Source: Tsuneonella flava (GTDB lineage: Bacteria; Pseudomonadota; Alphaproteobacteria; Sphingomonadales; Sphingomonadaceae). Taken from it: a stretch of DNA of 64,000 nt. A program made the translations under genes and the position numbers. Positions within the stretch are counted from its first letter, which is position 1. Every line of letters starts with the position of its first letter. The stretch is taken from contig NZ_PHSO01000010.1 in assembly GCF_002870965.1 (NCBI RefSeq), positions 33,101 to 97,100 of the forward strand, read 5' to 3'. This document shows, piece by piece, positions 52,813 to 60,613 of this stretch. Below the pieces are notes generated by a model. The model was not told the DNA's origin, made no database searches, and saw only the letters and a list, made by a program, of their open reading frames with translations.

Positions 52813-53277
52813 ATGAAAAGAGACAGCCGATTGTCGGGCGTGCTTCATGTGCTGCTGCACATGGCGGAACAGTCCGGTCCCCAGACATCCGAAACACTCG
52901 CCCGTGCGATGGATACCAACCCGGTCGTGATCCGCCGGGTTATGGCTGGGCTTCGCGAGCAGGGCTTCGTGCATTCCGAAAAAGGGCATGGCGGCGGTTG
53001 GACGATCGTTTGCGATCTTGAGACCGTCACGCTGCGTGACATTTACGAGGCACTGGGGCGGCCGGAGATACTGGCCATGGGCAATCGCACCGACGCGCCC
53101 GGCTGTCTGGTCGAACAGGCCGTCAATGCGGCGCTGGGGCAGGCCTTCGACGACGCCGAGGCCTTGCTGCTGCGCCGGTTCGGCGAAATCACCCTGGCGC
53201 AATTGAGCGCCGATTTTCACGCGCGCCTGACCGAACGCGGCGGCGCAATCACGCCGGAGACCTCGCATGCAGCATGA
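52813..53277 (+). CDS. Rrf2 family transcriptional regulator
   Basis: A 154-aa protein with the Rrf2 winged HTH ([56 protein letters not shown]). The C-terminal part has a single Cys ([10 protein letters not shown]), unlike the three-Cys iron-sulfur sensors such as IscR. It likely senses a redox or electrophile signal and controls itself and the downstream flavoenzyme, whose start lies inside its 3' end. Confidence 0.88.
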   Translation: MKRDSRLSGVLHVLLHMAEQSGPQTSETLARAMDTNPVVIRRVMAGLREQGFVHSEKGHGGGWTIVCDLETVTLRDIYEALGRPEILAMGNRTDAPGCLVEQAVNAALGQAFDDAEALLLRRFGEITLAQLSADFHARLTERGGAITPETSHAA

Positions 53278-54160
53278 TGCTATCATCGTAGGTGGCGGCT
53301 TTGCAGGCCTTGCGGCCGCAACCTATCTGGCGCGGGCGCGCCGCAATGTCCGGATTCTCGATACCGGTAAGCCGCGTAATCGATTCGCGGAGGCCTCGCA
53401 TGGTTTTCTGGGGCAGGACGGCAGCAACCCCGCTGAGATTCTCGCGGCGGCGCGCGCGCAGCTTCAGGCCTATGATAGCGTCGAGTTGACGGATGCACGG
53501 GCGAGCGAGGCGCGAGCCATTGAGAATGGCTTTGCAGTATCTCTTGCCCAAGGTGAGGAAATCACCGCTCGTAAGCTGATCCTTGCCTTCGGCCTGCACG
53601 ACGAATTGCCCGATCTGCCGGGTGTGCAGGAGCGGTGGGGGAAGACCGTCCTACACTGTCCCTATTGTCACGGCTTCGAGTTCAGCGATCGGCCGTTGGG
53701 GGTACTCTACCGCACGCCGATGTCGGTTCATCAGGCGCAACTGATTACAGAATGGGGACCGACGACGCTCTATCTGAACGGAGCGGAACTGTCCGGGAAT
53801 GAGGCCGCTCAGCTTTATGCGCGCGGTGTCAGGATCGAGCCGGCCCCCGTTCTGGGATTGGCAGGTAAAGGAACGGACCTGTCTGCGATTGAACTCGCCG
53901 ATGGCCGGAGCAGCGCTGTCTCTGCGCTCTACATCGCACCGCGCTCGTGCCTGAACAGCCCGGTTGCAGAACAACTCGATGCCCGGATCGACGAAGGCCC
54001 GATGGGGCCGATCATCCATACCGATGGCGACAAGATGACAACGGTTCCGGGCCTCTATGCAGCTGGCGATATCGCTCGTGCGCCGCACAGCGTCAGCTGG
54101 GCCGTCGCCGACGGTGTCACGGCAGGTACATCGGCGCACCGCGCGCTTGTCTTCGGTTGA
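53267..54160 (+). CDS. Thioredoxin-reductase-like FAD/NAD(P)-dependent oxidoreductase
   Basis: A 297-aa flavoprotein: FAD-binding [21 protein letters not shown], a redox-type CxxC ([11 protein letters not shown]), and the second FAD motif [22 protein letters not shown]. The NADPH-binding GxGxxA stretch between them is poorly kept, so this belongs to the group of Trx-reductase-like enzymes with unknown partners. It overlaps the Rrf2 gene by 11 bp, so the two are coupled. Confidence 0.88.
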   Translation: MQHDAIIVGGGFAGLAAATYLARARRNVRILDTGKPRNRFAEASHGFLGQDGSNPAEILAAARAQLQAYDSVELTDARASEARAIENGFAVSLAQGEEITARKLILAFGLHDELPDLPGVQERWGKTVLHCPYCHGFEFSDRPLGVLYRTPMSVHQAQLITEWGPTTLYLNGAELSGNEAAQLYARGVRIEPAPVLGLAGKGTDLSAIELADGRSSAVSALYIAPRSCLNSPVAEQLDARIDEGPMGPIIHTDGDKMTTVPGLYAAGDIARAPHSVSWAVADGVTAGTSAHRALVFG

Positions 54161-54163
54161 ACG

Positions 54164-54439
54164 ATGGACACGCTGCGTCCCTTTACCGATTCGGCCGCTG
54201 TTGCGCGCTACGCCGAAGATACACCGCGCAAGGTGCCGGGTTATGCAGACCTCCATCGCATGGCCATGCTCCTACTGGCGGAGCGCGCGCCACAGCATTC
54301 TGATATCCTCGTCTATGGTGCCGGGGGCGGTCTGGAACTCAAGGCGTTCGCCGAAGCGCAGCCTGACTGGCGGTTGGTCGGTGTCGACCCTCCAGCAGAA
54401 ATGCTCAATCTAGCACGAGAGAGCCTACGGATTTGTTGA
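54164..54439 (+). pseudogene. Truncated SAM-dependent methyltransferase gene
   Basis: The 91-aa frame (LRPFTDSAAVARYAEDTPRK, then HRMAMLLLAERAP, then ILVYGAGGGLELKAFAE and WRLVGVDPPAEMLNLARESL) is the start of a class-I methyltransferase, including the SAM motif I. The family is normally over 200 aa; the rest is gone after about 54425, where unrelated sequence begins. It starts 3 bp after the flavoenzyme stop, so it was the third gene of that operon before being cut off. Confidence 0.75.
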
Positions 54440-54484
54440 GTATGACGCTTGCGCCGTTGGCGGCTGCAATGTCATTGAGGGCAA

Positions 54485-55198
54485 ATGAAGAATCTGTTCA
54501 GATGGGTAGGCGGCATCTTCGCTGCGACCGGCTTCATCTTCCTCACCGCGAGTGCCGTTTTGTGGCAACGGGATGCCGATTTTAGCGCGGACGCTGAAAA
54601 GGCGCGAGGAACCGTAATCGAGTTGGTTCGCCATGTCGAACGGGACCGGGATCGTGGACAGAGCATCAGCTATACAGCGATCATCGGCTATACCGATGGA
54701 AGTGGGCGTCGGCTGGAGTTCAGCGAAACTGTACGCTCCAACCCGCCGCGCTTTTCTGTGGGGGAAGACGTTCCGGTTCTCTATGATCCGAAGCGGTCGT
54801 CCCATGCCGTTGTCGATGACTTCTGGGGCCGCAGAGGCATGCTCACGATCTTCCTCGGCCTCGGCGCGACATTTGCGGCGCTTGGCGCCGTTCTGTTTGC
54901 CATCGACCTGAAACGAGGCCGAAAAATCTCGCGATTGCTGCGCGAAGGAAAGCCCATTGATGCGGACTTTCTTCATGTATTTCGGGATACGCGCATCAAG
55001 CGCAATGGGGAGCATCCCTTTCGGGTCGTGGCTCAGGCGACAGACCCGGCGACTGGGCGCTTGCGTCGTTTCGAGAGCGAGGCGATCTGGGTCGATCCGA
55101 CGACGCAATTGACCGGACGCAAGATACGCGTGCTGCTCGATCCAAGCAATCCGCAGCGCTATCATGTCGATCTTCCGGGTAGCGTTTCGTCCGACTGA
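54485..55198 (+). CDS. DUF3592 membrane protein
   Basis: A 237-aa protein with a membrane helix near the N-terminus (FRWVGGIFAATGFIFLTASAVLW), a soluble domain (ARGTVIELVRHVERDRD ... VPVLYDPKRSSHAVVDDF), and a second helix (GMLTIFLGLGATFAALGAVLFAIDL), followed by a second soluble domain. This matches DUF3592, function unknown. GAGGG lies just before the ATG. It stands alone right after the methyltransferase stub, so it may have come in with the event that removed the methyltransferase end. Confidence 0.78.
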   Translation: MKNLFRWVGGIFAATGFIFLTASAVLWQRDADFSADAEKARGTVIELVRHVERDRDRGQSISYTAIIGYTDGSGRRLEFSETVRSNPPRFSVGEDVPVLYDPKRSSHAVVDDFWGRRGMLTIFLGLGATFAALGAVLFAIDLKRGRKISRLLREGKPIDADFLHVFRDTRIKRNGEHPFRVVAQATDPATGRLRRFESEAIWVDPTTQLTGRKIRVLLDPSNPQRYHVDLPGSVSSD

Positions 55199-55475
55199 AG
55201 GAGCGGCGTGAGCGCAGGCGCGGTGCAGCCCGTTGAAGAATGAATATGTATGCCGTATTGGGCGTGATCCGTGCCTTGCAGCGAAGGTCTGAAATGCCGG
55301 AGATCCACCGCGCCGAATGCAACCGTGAAGCGGAATTACCCACCCACATCATCTGCGGCGCGGGGGCCCTTATCAGGAACGCCAAAAGCTGCGAGCACTT
55401 GTTCGGGCGGAGCGGCGCAAGCTGATCTCTAGAAATGGCAGGGCTGACGCCGGACATGACATATTGCGAGAAGTG

Positions 55476-56249
55476 CTATGCTTTGAACGCGGACGTCCCA
55501 CCTTCTATCAGCTCCAAAAGCCTGTCAGAAACGGGCGAGTGCTTGCGCAGGTCATGTATAGACAAAGTTATCCCGATATCTGCGATAGGCCGGATTAAGA
55601 GCGCGGAATTCTCATCTTCATAATAATACACGCCTCCGCCCAGGTCAGCTGGAGCGCCATAGCAACTATATGCTTCCTCCTGTAACGCCGCGACATCCGG
55701 TGCGGATGAGCTCAACGCGCGACCGGCTTCCGTTACCTGCTGTCCAAAAAAATCAAGCGTGAAGGAAATAAGGCTGACATCACCATATGGGCTGCGCGCA
55801 AGTTCGGGCTTCCCCTTGTGCTTTCGGAGGGAGTAATTCGCGGTCGGGCAAGGAGAATGCCCCTGCTTCGACGCCAGAATTGAAAAATATGATTCAAAAT
55901 CACGAGTTTTCATGTAGCTGATCCCTTCAAATGAGGGATCGAGTCCGTTCAGATTGGTTAACTCAAGGCAGTACTGGCAGGGATCGGTCGGCTCCATCTT
56001 TCCCTTGTCTCCGGCCAGTGTTTCAAAAGTTCCGCTGGCAGCGACATCTGCGATGAAACCCAGAAAAGCCCGAACCTCTTGACCCAGCGGAGCCTTGAAG
56101 ACGGCTTCCGCCCACGACCAGATCTCTGCCCGCCTATGGGGTGCCTGGGGGATCGTGACACCGTAGTTCGTCTCGGCCATCTGACGAAGCGCATCAAAAT
56201 GCCCCACATGATCGCCTGGGCTCAAACCTGCAAAAAATCCCACTCCCAA
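55476..56249 (-). CDS. Protein of unknown function, 257 aa
   Basis: I do not recognise this protein. It has no signal peptide or membrane helix; a CQYC pair lies mid-protein (PTDPCQYCLELTN), and the C-terminal half has Tyr-rich AYSCYGAPADLGGGVYYYEDENS followed by LLIRPIADIGITLSIHDLRKH, a look similar to immunity or regulatory proteins. The frame is long and codon use is ordinary, so a gene is likely. GC is lower than its neighbours. It stands alone on the minus strand. Confidence 0.55.
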   Translation of the reverse strand: MGVGFFAGLSPGDHVGHFDALRQMAETNYGVTIPQAPHRRAEIWSWAEAVFKAPLGQEVRAFLGFIADVAASGTFETLAGDKGKMEPTDPCQYCLELTNLNGLDPSFEGISYMKTRDFESYFSILASKQGHSPCPTANYSLRKHKGKPELARSPYGDVSLISFTLDFFGQQVTEAGRALSSSAPDVAALQEEAYSCYGAPADLGGGVYYYEDENSALLIRPIADIGITLSIHDLRKHSPVSDRLLELIEGGTSAFKA

Positions 56250-56467
56250 GGTCTTGTCTCCCTCTGCCGTTGCTCATGTTTGGGCGAAATCCGCGACTTT
56301 CAAGGATTGATCGCAAGGAGCTTTCCAAACGCGACATGCACCGCGCGATCTTCGTTTGTCAGCGCTTCACCAATGCGTGAAGTCGTAATACGTATAGCAG
56401 AACGACATGAACAAACGACCGTATTGCAGATGCTCAACGAGCGCCGAAAGTGGCTGGCTTGTTGGCG

Positions 56468-56965
56468 TCAGTTGTCGACGGATTTGGCAAGCTTAGCCAG
56501 CAAGGCGCAGAGTTGTTCCTGTTCTTTGAGATTGAGCACGCTTACCACCTCCTGCTGATTTGCGACATGAGCCGTGATGGCTCGCTCGATCAGCGCCAGA
56601 CCTTGCCCTGTTAGTGCGACAAGAGTGCCGCGCTTATCGGATGGATGCGGTTGCCTTTCGACGAAACCCGCCTTCTCCAGCCTGTCGATCCGGTTGGTCA
56701 TGCTGCCAGACGAGATCATCGCCGCCTCATAGAGAGCCGTTGGCGTCAGGGCGTAGGGGGCACCGCTTCGTCTTAGCGTCGCGAGAACGTCGAACTCGCC
56801 TGGTTGCAACCCGAACCGGGCGAAGAGCGGATTGAGCCGGTCGCGGGCGATCACGTGGGCGACTTCTCCCAAGCGCCCTAGCAGCACCATCGGTCCTGTT
56901 TCCAGACCCGGATATTCCCGCGCCCATTGCCGGGCCGCCATTTCTGCTCTGTCCATTTTGCCCAT
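56468..56965 (-). CDS. MarR family transcriptional regulator
   Basis: A 165-aa regulator with the MarR winged HTH (FARFGLQPGEFDVLATLRRSGAPYALTPTALYEAAMISSGSMTNRIDRLEKAGFVERQPHPSDKRGTLVALTGQG) between dimerisation helices. It likely represses itself and the divergent MFS-hydrolase pair. Its start codon lies inside a 20-bp-arm palindrome (56962-57009), the probable operator. Length is normal. Confidence 0.9.
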   Translation of the reverse strand: MGKMDRAEMAARQWAREYPGLETGPMVLLGRLGEVAHVIARDRLNPLFARFGLQPGEFDVLATLRRSGAPYALTPTALYEAAMISSGSMTNRIDRLEKAGFVERQPHPSDKRGTLVALTGQGLALIERAITAHVANQQEVVSVLNLKEQEQLCALLAKLAKSVDN

Positions 56966-57009
56966 CTATCTTGACGTAGAGATATATTCCTCTACATCAA
57001 GATAGATGG
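56962..57009. promoter_or_regulatory. Large palindromic MarR operator
   Basis: Two 20-base arms (56962-56981 and 56990-57009) are inverted copies with one mismatch, separated by 8 AT-rich bases (ATATATTC). The core reads TATCTTGACGTAGAG against CTCTACATCAAGATA. One arm covers the marR start codon. The site sits between divergent marR and MFS genes and could switch both. Confidence 0.8.
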
Positions 57010-57052
57010 CGAACGCCGAACTTGGCAACTGCGCCTTTCAGGAGAAACCATC

Positions 57053-58258
57053 TTGCCCACGCTTCTGGGCCGGACCCTGCTTCCGGCTGCGATCCTGCTT
57101 GTCGGCTTCAACCTACGCCCGCTGCTTGCAAGCGTTGGACCGCTGCTCGACGCCATTCAGCGCGATACGGCTCTTGGCGATACTGGGGCTAGCCTGCTCA
57201 CGTCCCTGCCGGTGATGCTAATGGGCGTGTGCCTGCTTGGCACAGCACGCTTGCAGGCCCTGCTAGGCACATCCTCTGGCATCTTCCTCGGTATTCTCTT
57301 GATAGCCCTGGCATGCCTTGGCCGGCTGTTCTGGCCTGACGCGCCCGTCCTTGTCGCGACGGCGGTGCTCGGGGGCATTGGAATTGCGAGCGTTCAGGCG
57401 CTGATGCCCGCAGTTATCCAGTATCATTATGGCGTGCGCGCGGCCGGCATGATGGGGCTTTATTCCACCGCAATCATGGGTGGTGCACTACTCGCCAGCT
57501 TCGTCAGCCCGCGGATCGCTCCACTTCATGGCTGGCCGACCGCGCTTGGTCTATGGGGCGGCCTAGCTCTTTTGGCCTTGGGCCTGTGGCAGGTCGCCGG
57601 ACCGAAAGACGCAGGGGCTGGTGTGTTGCCCCCCGCGCAGCGACTGTGGCGAACGCCGCGCGTCTGGACGCTGCTGCTCTTCTTTGGTCTCGGCACAGGT
57701 GCCTACACACTCGTCCTTGCCTGGTTGCCGCCCTATTATACCCGCTTGGGCTGGTCTGGGCAGGCTGCCGGCACGCTGCTGTCACTGGTGACACTGACCG
57801 AGGTTGTTGCCGGTATCGCAGTGTCGCTTTGGGTCGGCGCTTTTCACGATCGCCGCATCCTGCTGTTCCCGGCGATAGCGGCGTTGTTGGCCGGTCTCCT
57901 GTGCCTGGCGCTCGCTCCGCTGGCCCTTGCCTGGCTGGCAGCGATACTGGCCGGATTGGGCATCGGTGCCTTGTTCCCGCTCTCACTGATCGTGGCGATG
58001 GACCACGGCGACGATCCGGCGCAGGCGGGGCAGATCGTTGGTTTCGTGCAGGGTGGTGGCTATCTGCTGGCGGCGTTGCTGCCATTCGTTGCCGGCGTCA
58101 TGCGAGAACGGCTGGCCGATCTCGCTCCGGCTTGGTGGCTGATGATCGGGCTGTGTGTTCTCCTTGTTGTTCTCGCAGCACGTCTGCGCCCCGGTGAGAG
58201 ACTGTTTTATAACGGAAAATTCCACTCTGACAAAGGAGCTGCAAATGGCCTTTTATGA
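57053..58258 (+). CDS. MFS transporter, CynX/NimT type
   Basis: A 401-aa protein with about 12 membrane segments and the CynX/NimT start (LLVGFNLRPLLASVGPLLDAI), the family of cyanate and 2-nitroimidazole transporters. The substrate is unknown here. The start codon is TTG at 57053, decided by AGGAG 8 bp upstream and by no better ATG in frame. Its 3' end overlaps the hydrolase gene. Confidence 0.88.
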   Translation: MPTLLGRTLLPAAILLVGFNLRPLLASVGPLLDAIQRDTALGDTGASLLTSLPVMLMGVCLLGTARLQALLGTSSGIFLGILLIALACLGRLFWPDAPVLVATAVLGGIGIASVQALMPAVIQYHYGVRAAGMMGLYSTAIMGGALLASFVSPRIAPLHGWPTALGLWGGLALLALGLWQVAGPKDAGAGVLPPAQRLWRTPRVWTLLLFFGLGTGAYTLVLAWLPPYYTRLGWSGQAAGTLLSLVTLTEVVAGIAVSLWVGAFHDRRILLFPAIAALLAGLLCLALAPLALAWLAAILAGLGIGALFPLSLIVAMDHGDDPAQAGQIVGFVQGGGYLLAALLPFVAGVMRERLADLAPAWWLMIGLCVLLVVLAARLRPGERLFYNGKFHSDKGAANGLL

Positions 58259-59054
58259 AGCGAGCGGTCGAACCAACTATTTCCTTACTTTTGGGGAAGG
58301 GCGGCCCATTCTCCTGCTGCATGGCATCAGCAATTCGGGGCGTGCGTGGGGTCCGCAAATTCCGGCCCTTGTCGCGGCGGGGTATCAGGTGATTGTCCCG
58401 GATCATGCAGGCCATGGTGCTTCCGAGCAGCTTTCCGTTCCTTTCGGGGTCGCCGATATCGCCGACGATAGCGAACAACTCCTTGCGGCATTGGGCATTG
58501 GCAAGCTGGATATAGTGGGCCTGTCGCTCGGCGGAATGGTCGCGCTCGAACTCGCACTGCGTTATCCGGATCGCTTCGGGCGCATCGTCGTGGCCAACAG
58601 TTTTCCGCGCACGACATCGCCGGAATTCAAGGTCATGGCCGAAGGCTGGGCGACAACTTTCGAGAGCCATCATGGCCCGGTAACGCGGTTCGAGCAGAAT
58701 TGGCCTTCGCTGGTTTCGCCGGCTTTCCAGAACAGTCCAGAAGGCATGCGCACCTATCAGGTCTGGCATGGTATCGCGGCGACCAGCGACGGCGCCTCGC
58801 TGGCCAACGTCGCGCGCGGAATCACCGGTTTTGATGCGCTGGAGCGGATCGCGGATCTGATCATGCCCGCGCTACTGATCGCGGGTAGCGAGGATCGCAT
58901 GTCCCCGCCGAGCTACAGCAGGATGATGGCCCAGCGAATATCCGAAGGAACTTACGTCGAAATTGCCGGTGCGGCACACATCTCGAATGTGGATTCGAGT
59001 GATGCCTTCAACACCCACATGCTGACTTTCTTGCACGATAACAAGGCAATCTAG
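58245..59054 (+). CDS. Alpha/beta hydrolase
   Basis: A 269-aa hydrolase with a complete catalytic set: oxyanion loop LLHGISNSG, nucleophile elbow GLSLGGMV, acid in AGSEDRMSPP and His in AGAAHISNVD. The fold matches esterase/3-oxoadipate enol-lactonase-like enzymes; the substrate is not readable. ATG 58245 follows AAAGGAG and lies inside the MFS 3' end, so both are made from one MarR-controlled message. Confidence 0.9.
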   Translation: MAFYEASGRTNYFLTFGEGRPILLLHGISNSGRAWGPQIPALVAAGYQVIVPDHAGHGASEQLSVPFGVADIADDSEQLLAALGIGKLDIVGLSLGGMVALELALRYPDRFGRIVVANSFPRTTSPEFKVMAEGWATTFESHHGPVTRFEQNWPSLVSPAFQNSPEGMRTYQVWHGIAATSDGASLANVARGITGFDALERIADLIMPALLIAGSEDRMSPPSYSRMMAQRISEGTYVEIAGAAHISNVDSSDAFNTHMLTFLHDNKAI

Positions 59055-59413
59055 CAGGTTTATACAGCATGGGCTTGTTGGCGGTATGGATCTTGGTTTC
59101 AACGAAGAGCCACACCGCCAGGAGGGGGCACCAGCTGGCTTCCTCTTTAATTCCGAAATTCGAAGGCGGTCAGGGTGCTGCCTGTAAGGTGCTGATTTGT
59201 TGTCCACTGGAGCCATATGAATAGATGACGGTTTTCAGGAGGCCGATTTGGATTTGGGAACGTCTGGCCTGTCGAGAGGGCGAAGACAGTAGCGATTCCA
59301 GATTTGCGCCGTCCAAGATGTTATCTGCCATTCCTGCTCCCTGATATGCGAAAATTTCATATGAGATCGAGCATCTTCAAATAATCAAAGCGACATAGCC
59401 CACGTCGCCAATG
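59055..59413. other. Non-coding gap, possible recombination scar
   Basis: About 360 bp between convergent genes; AT-rich at the right side. No gene is supported. Short frames at the left side look like debris, but I cannot match them to an insertion sequence. It separates the redox cargo from the toxin-antitoxin-like cluster. Confidence 0.4.
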
Positions 59414-60193
59414 TTAAAATTTATTCGCCAGCATTGCGGTTTCATCGTTACGGAGCGTCAAAACATCGACGCCCTGTTCGGTTACGGCCACGGTGTGCTC
59501 GAACTGCGCAGATAGTTTACGATCCCCTGTTACGACCGTCCATCCGTCACTTTCCGTTGAAACTTTTCTGGTGCCCTGATTGATCATCGGCTCAATGGTG
59601 AAGACCATTCCTTCACGCAGCTTCAGGCCCGTCCCAGGCTTGCCGAAGTTCATGATCTGAGGCTCTTCGTGCATCTCGCGCCCGATGCCGTGCCCGCAAT
59701 AGTCGCGCACGACTGAGTAGCCGTGCCTTTTGGCATGTTTCTCGATGGCGAAGCCGATGTCCCCGAGATGGGCGCCCGGGCGCACCTGCTTGATGCCCTG
59801 CCACATAGCTTGTTGCGCGACGCGCACCAGTCGTCTCGCTGTCGGTGATACTTCGCCGATGAGATAAGTCTTGCTTGAATCCGTGATGAAGCCGTTTTTC
59901 TCCAGGGTGATGTCGAGATTGATAATGTCGCCGTCCCGGATGATCTCATTCGCATCGGGGACACCATGGCAGACGACATGATTGATTGAACAGTTCAGGA
60001 CATATTTGAAGCCATATTGCCCCTTGCTGGCCGGACGCGCGGCAAGGTCCATGGTGATGAAACGGTCGACCAGATCGTTGACCTCCATGGTCGACATACC
60101 GGCAAGGCGCTGCCCGTCCAGCATCTCGAAGACGGATGCGAGCAGCTTTCCTGAAATGCGCATGAGCGCCAGCTCTTCAGATGTTTTTACCAT
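59414..60193 (-). CDS. map: Type I methionine aminopeptidase (accessory copy)
   Basis: A 259-aa enzyme that removes the initiator Met from proteins. All five metal ligands are visible: Asp in INLDITLEKNGFITDSSKTY (two Asp), His in GHGIGREMHEEP, Glu in FTIEPMI and Glu in AQFEHTVAV; the substrate-site His is in NHVVCHGVP. ATG 60193 lies 1 bp after the stop of the ParD-like gene, so the pair is coupled. Housekeeping map genes normally stand elsewhere in the chromosome, so this is a mobile, second copy. Confidence 0.92.
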   Translation of the reverse strand: MVKTSEELALMRISGKLLASVFEMLDGQRLAGMSTMEVNDLVDRFITMDLAARPASKGQYGFKYVLNCSINHVVCHGVPDANEIIRDGDIINLDITLEKNGFITDSSKTYLIGEVSPTARRLVRVAQQAMWQGIKQVRPGAHLGDIGFAIEKHAKRHGYSVVRDYCGHGIGREMHEEPQIMNFGKPGTGLKLREGMVFTIEPMINQGTRKVSTESDGWTVVTGDRKLSAQFEHTVAVTEQGVDVLTLRNDETAMLANKF

Positions 60194-60194
60194 G

Positions 60195-60401
60195 TCAAAC
60201 GATCCGCGTGTCCGGTATCCCCACCTGCGCGGCGGCAATTTGCGATGCCACGATATCGCTGAACGACAGCGTGGGATTGGCTTCAGCCAGCATGCCGATT
60301 TTCATCCAGAATTCGGCCTGCGCGTTGATGGACCGACACATGACGGTGCTGGCGCGGCGCACTTCCTCATGCAGATCGTCGGCGATTTTCACGATACCCA
60401 C
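60195..60401 (-). CDS. ParD-like family protein
   Basis: A 68-aa protein (GIVKIADDLHEEVRRASTVMCRSINAQAEFWMKIGMLAEANPTL) with the ribbon-helix-helix look of the ParD-like Pfam family. The start is GTG at 60401, decided by AAGGAG 7 bp upstream; the frame extends to 60473 but without homology. It precedes map by one base. An inverted repeat right upstream (60421-60452) looks like its own operator. ParD-like genes are known next to map genes; whether the pair acts as a toxin-antitoxin is not settled. Confidence 0.78.
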   Translation of the reverse strand: MGIVKIADDLHEEVRRASTVMCRSINAQAEFWMKIGMLAEANPTLSFSDIVASQIAAAQVGIPDTRIV

Positions 60402-60420
60402 TGCGTGACTCCTTGATGCA

Positions 60421-60452
60421 GAATATACGGAATATATATGATTCGTATATTC
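60421..60452. promoter_or_regulatory. Operator/promoter of the ParD-like-map pair
   Basis: A perfect 9-bp inverted repeat (GAATATACG, 14-base AT-rich spacer, CGTATATTC) lies 19 bp upstream of the GTG start. Its AT-rich core could serve as the -10 region, so binding of the ParD-like protein would block transcription. Confidence 0.65.
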
Positions 60453-60613
60453 GATCAATATACCAAGCCCCAAGCGGCTACATAATGAGGGGGCGAACTG
60501 TCAGGGGCGCTTCTGCGCGACAAAGATGAACCGTTGAACCGCAGCAAGAACAGCGCGAACTTCCCAGTGAGATGGAAACCGCCCGTGCGGCGGCGGCCTC
60601 CCAGTGTGCGTTC

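Noticed and set aside
55240..55425. 61-aa plus-strand frame after the DUF3592 gene
   Set aside because: No ribosome site, no recognisable pattern and strong overlap with an equally open opposite frame.
57504..58197. Frames inside the CynX-type transporter on both strands
   Set aside because: Arg/Pro/Ser-rich shadows of a hydrophobic protein gene.
59055..59413. Insertion-sequence remnant
   Set aside because: Short frames looked like transposase-end debris, but no inverted repeats, target duplication or transposase motif could be identified.
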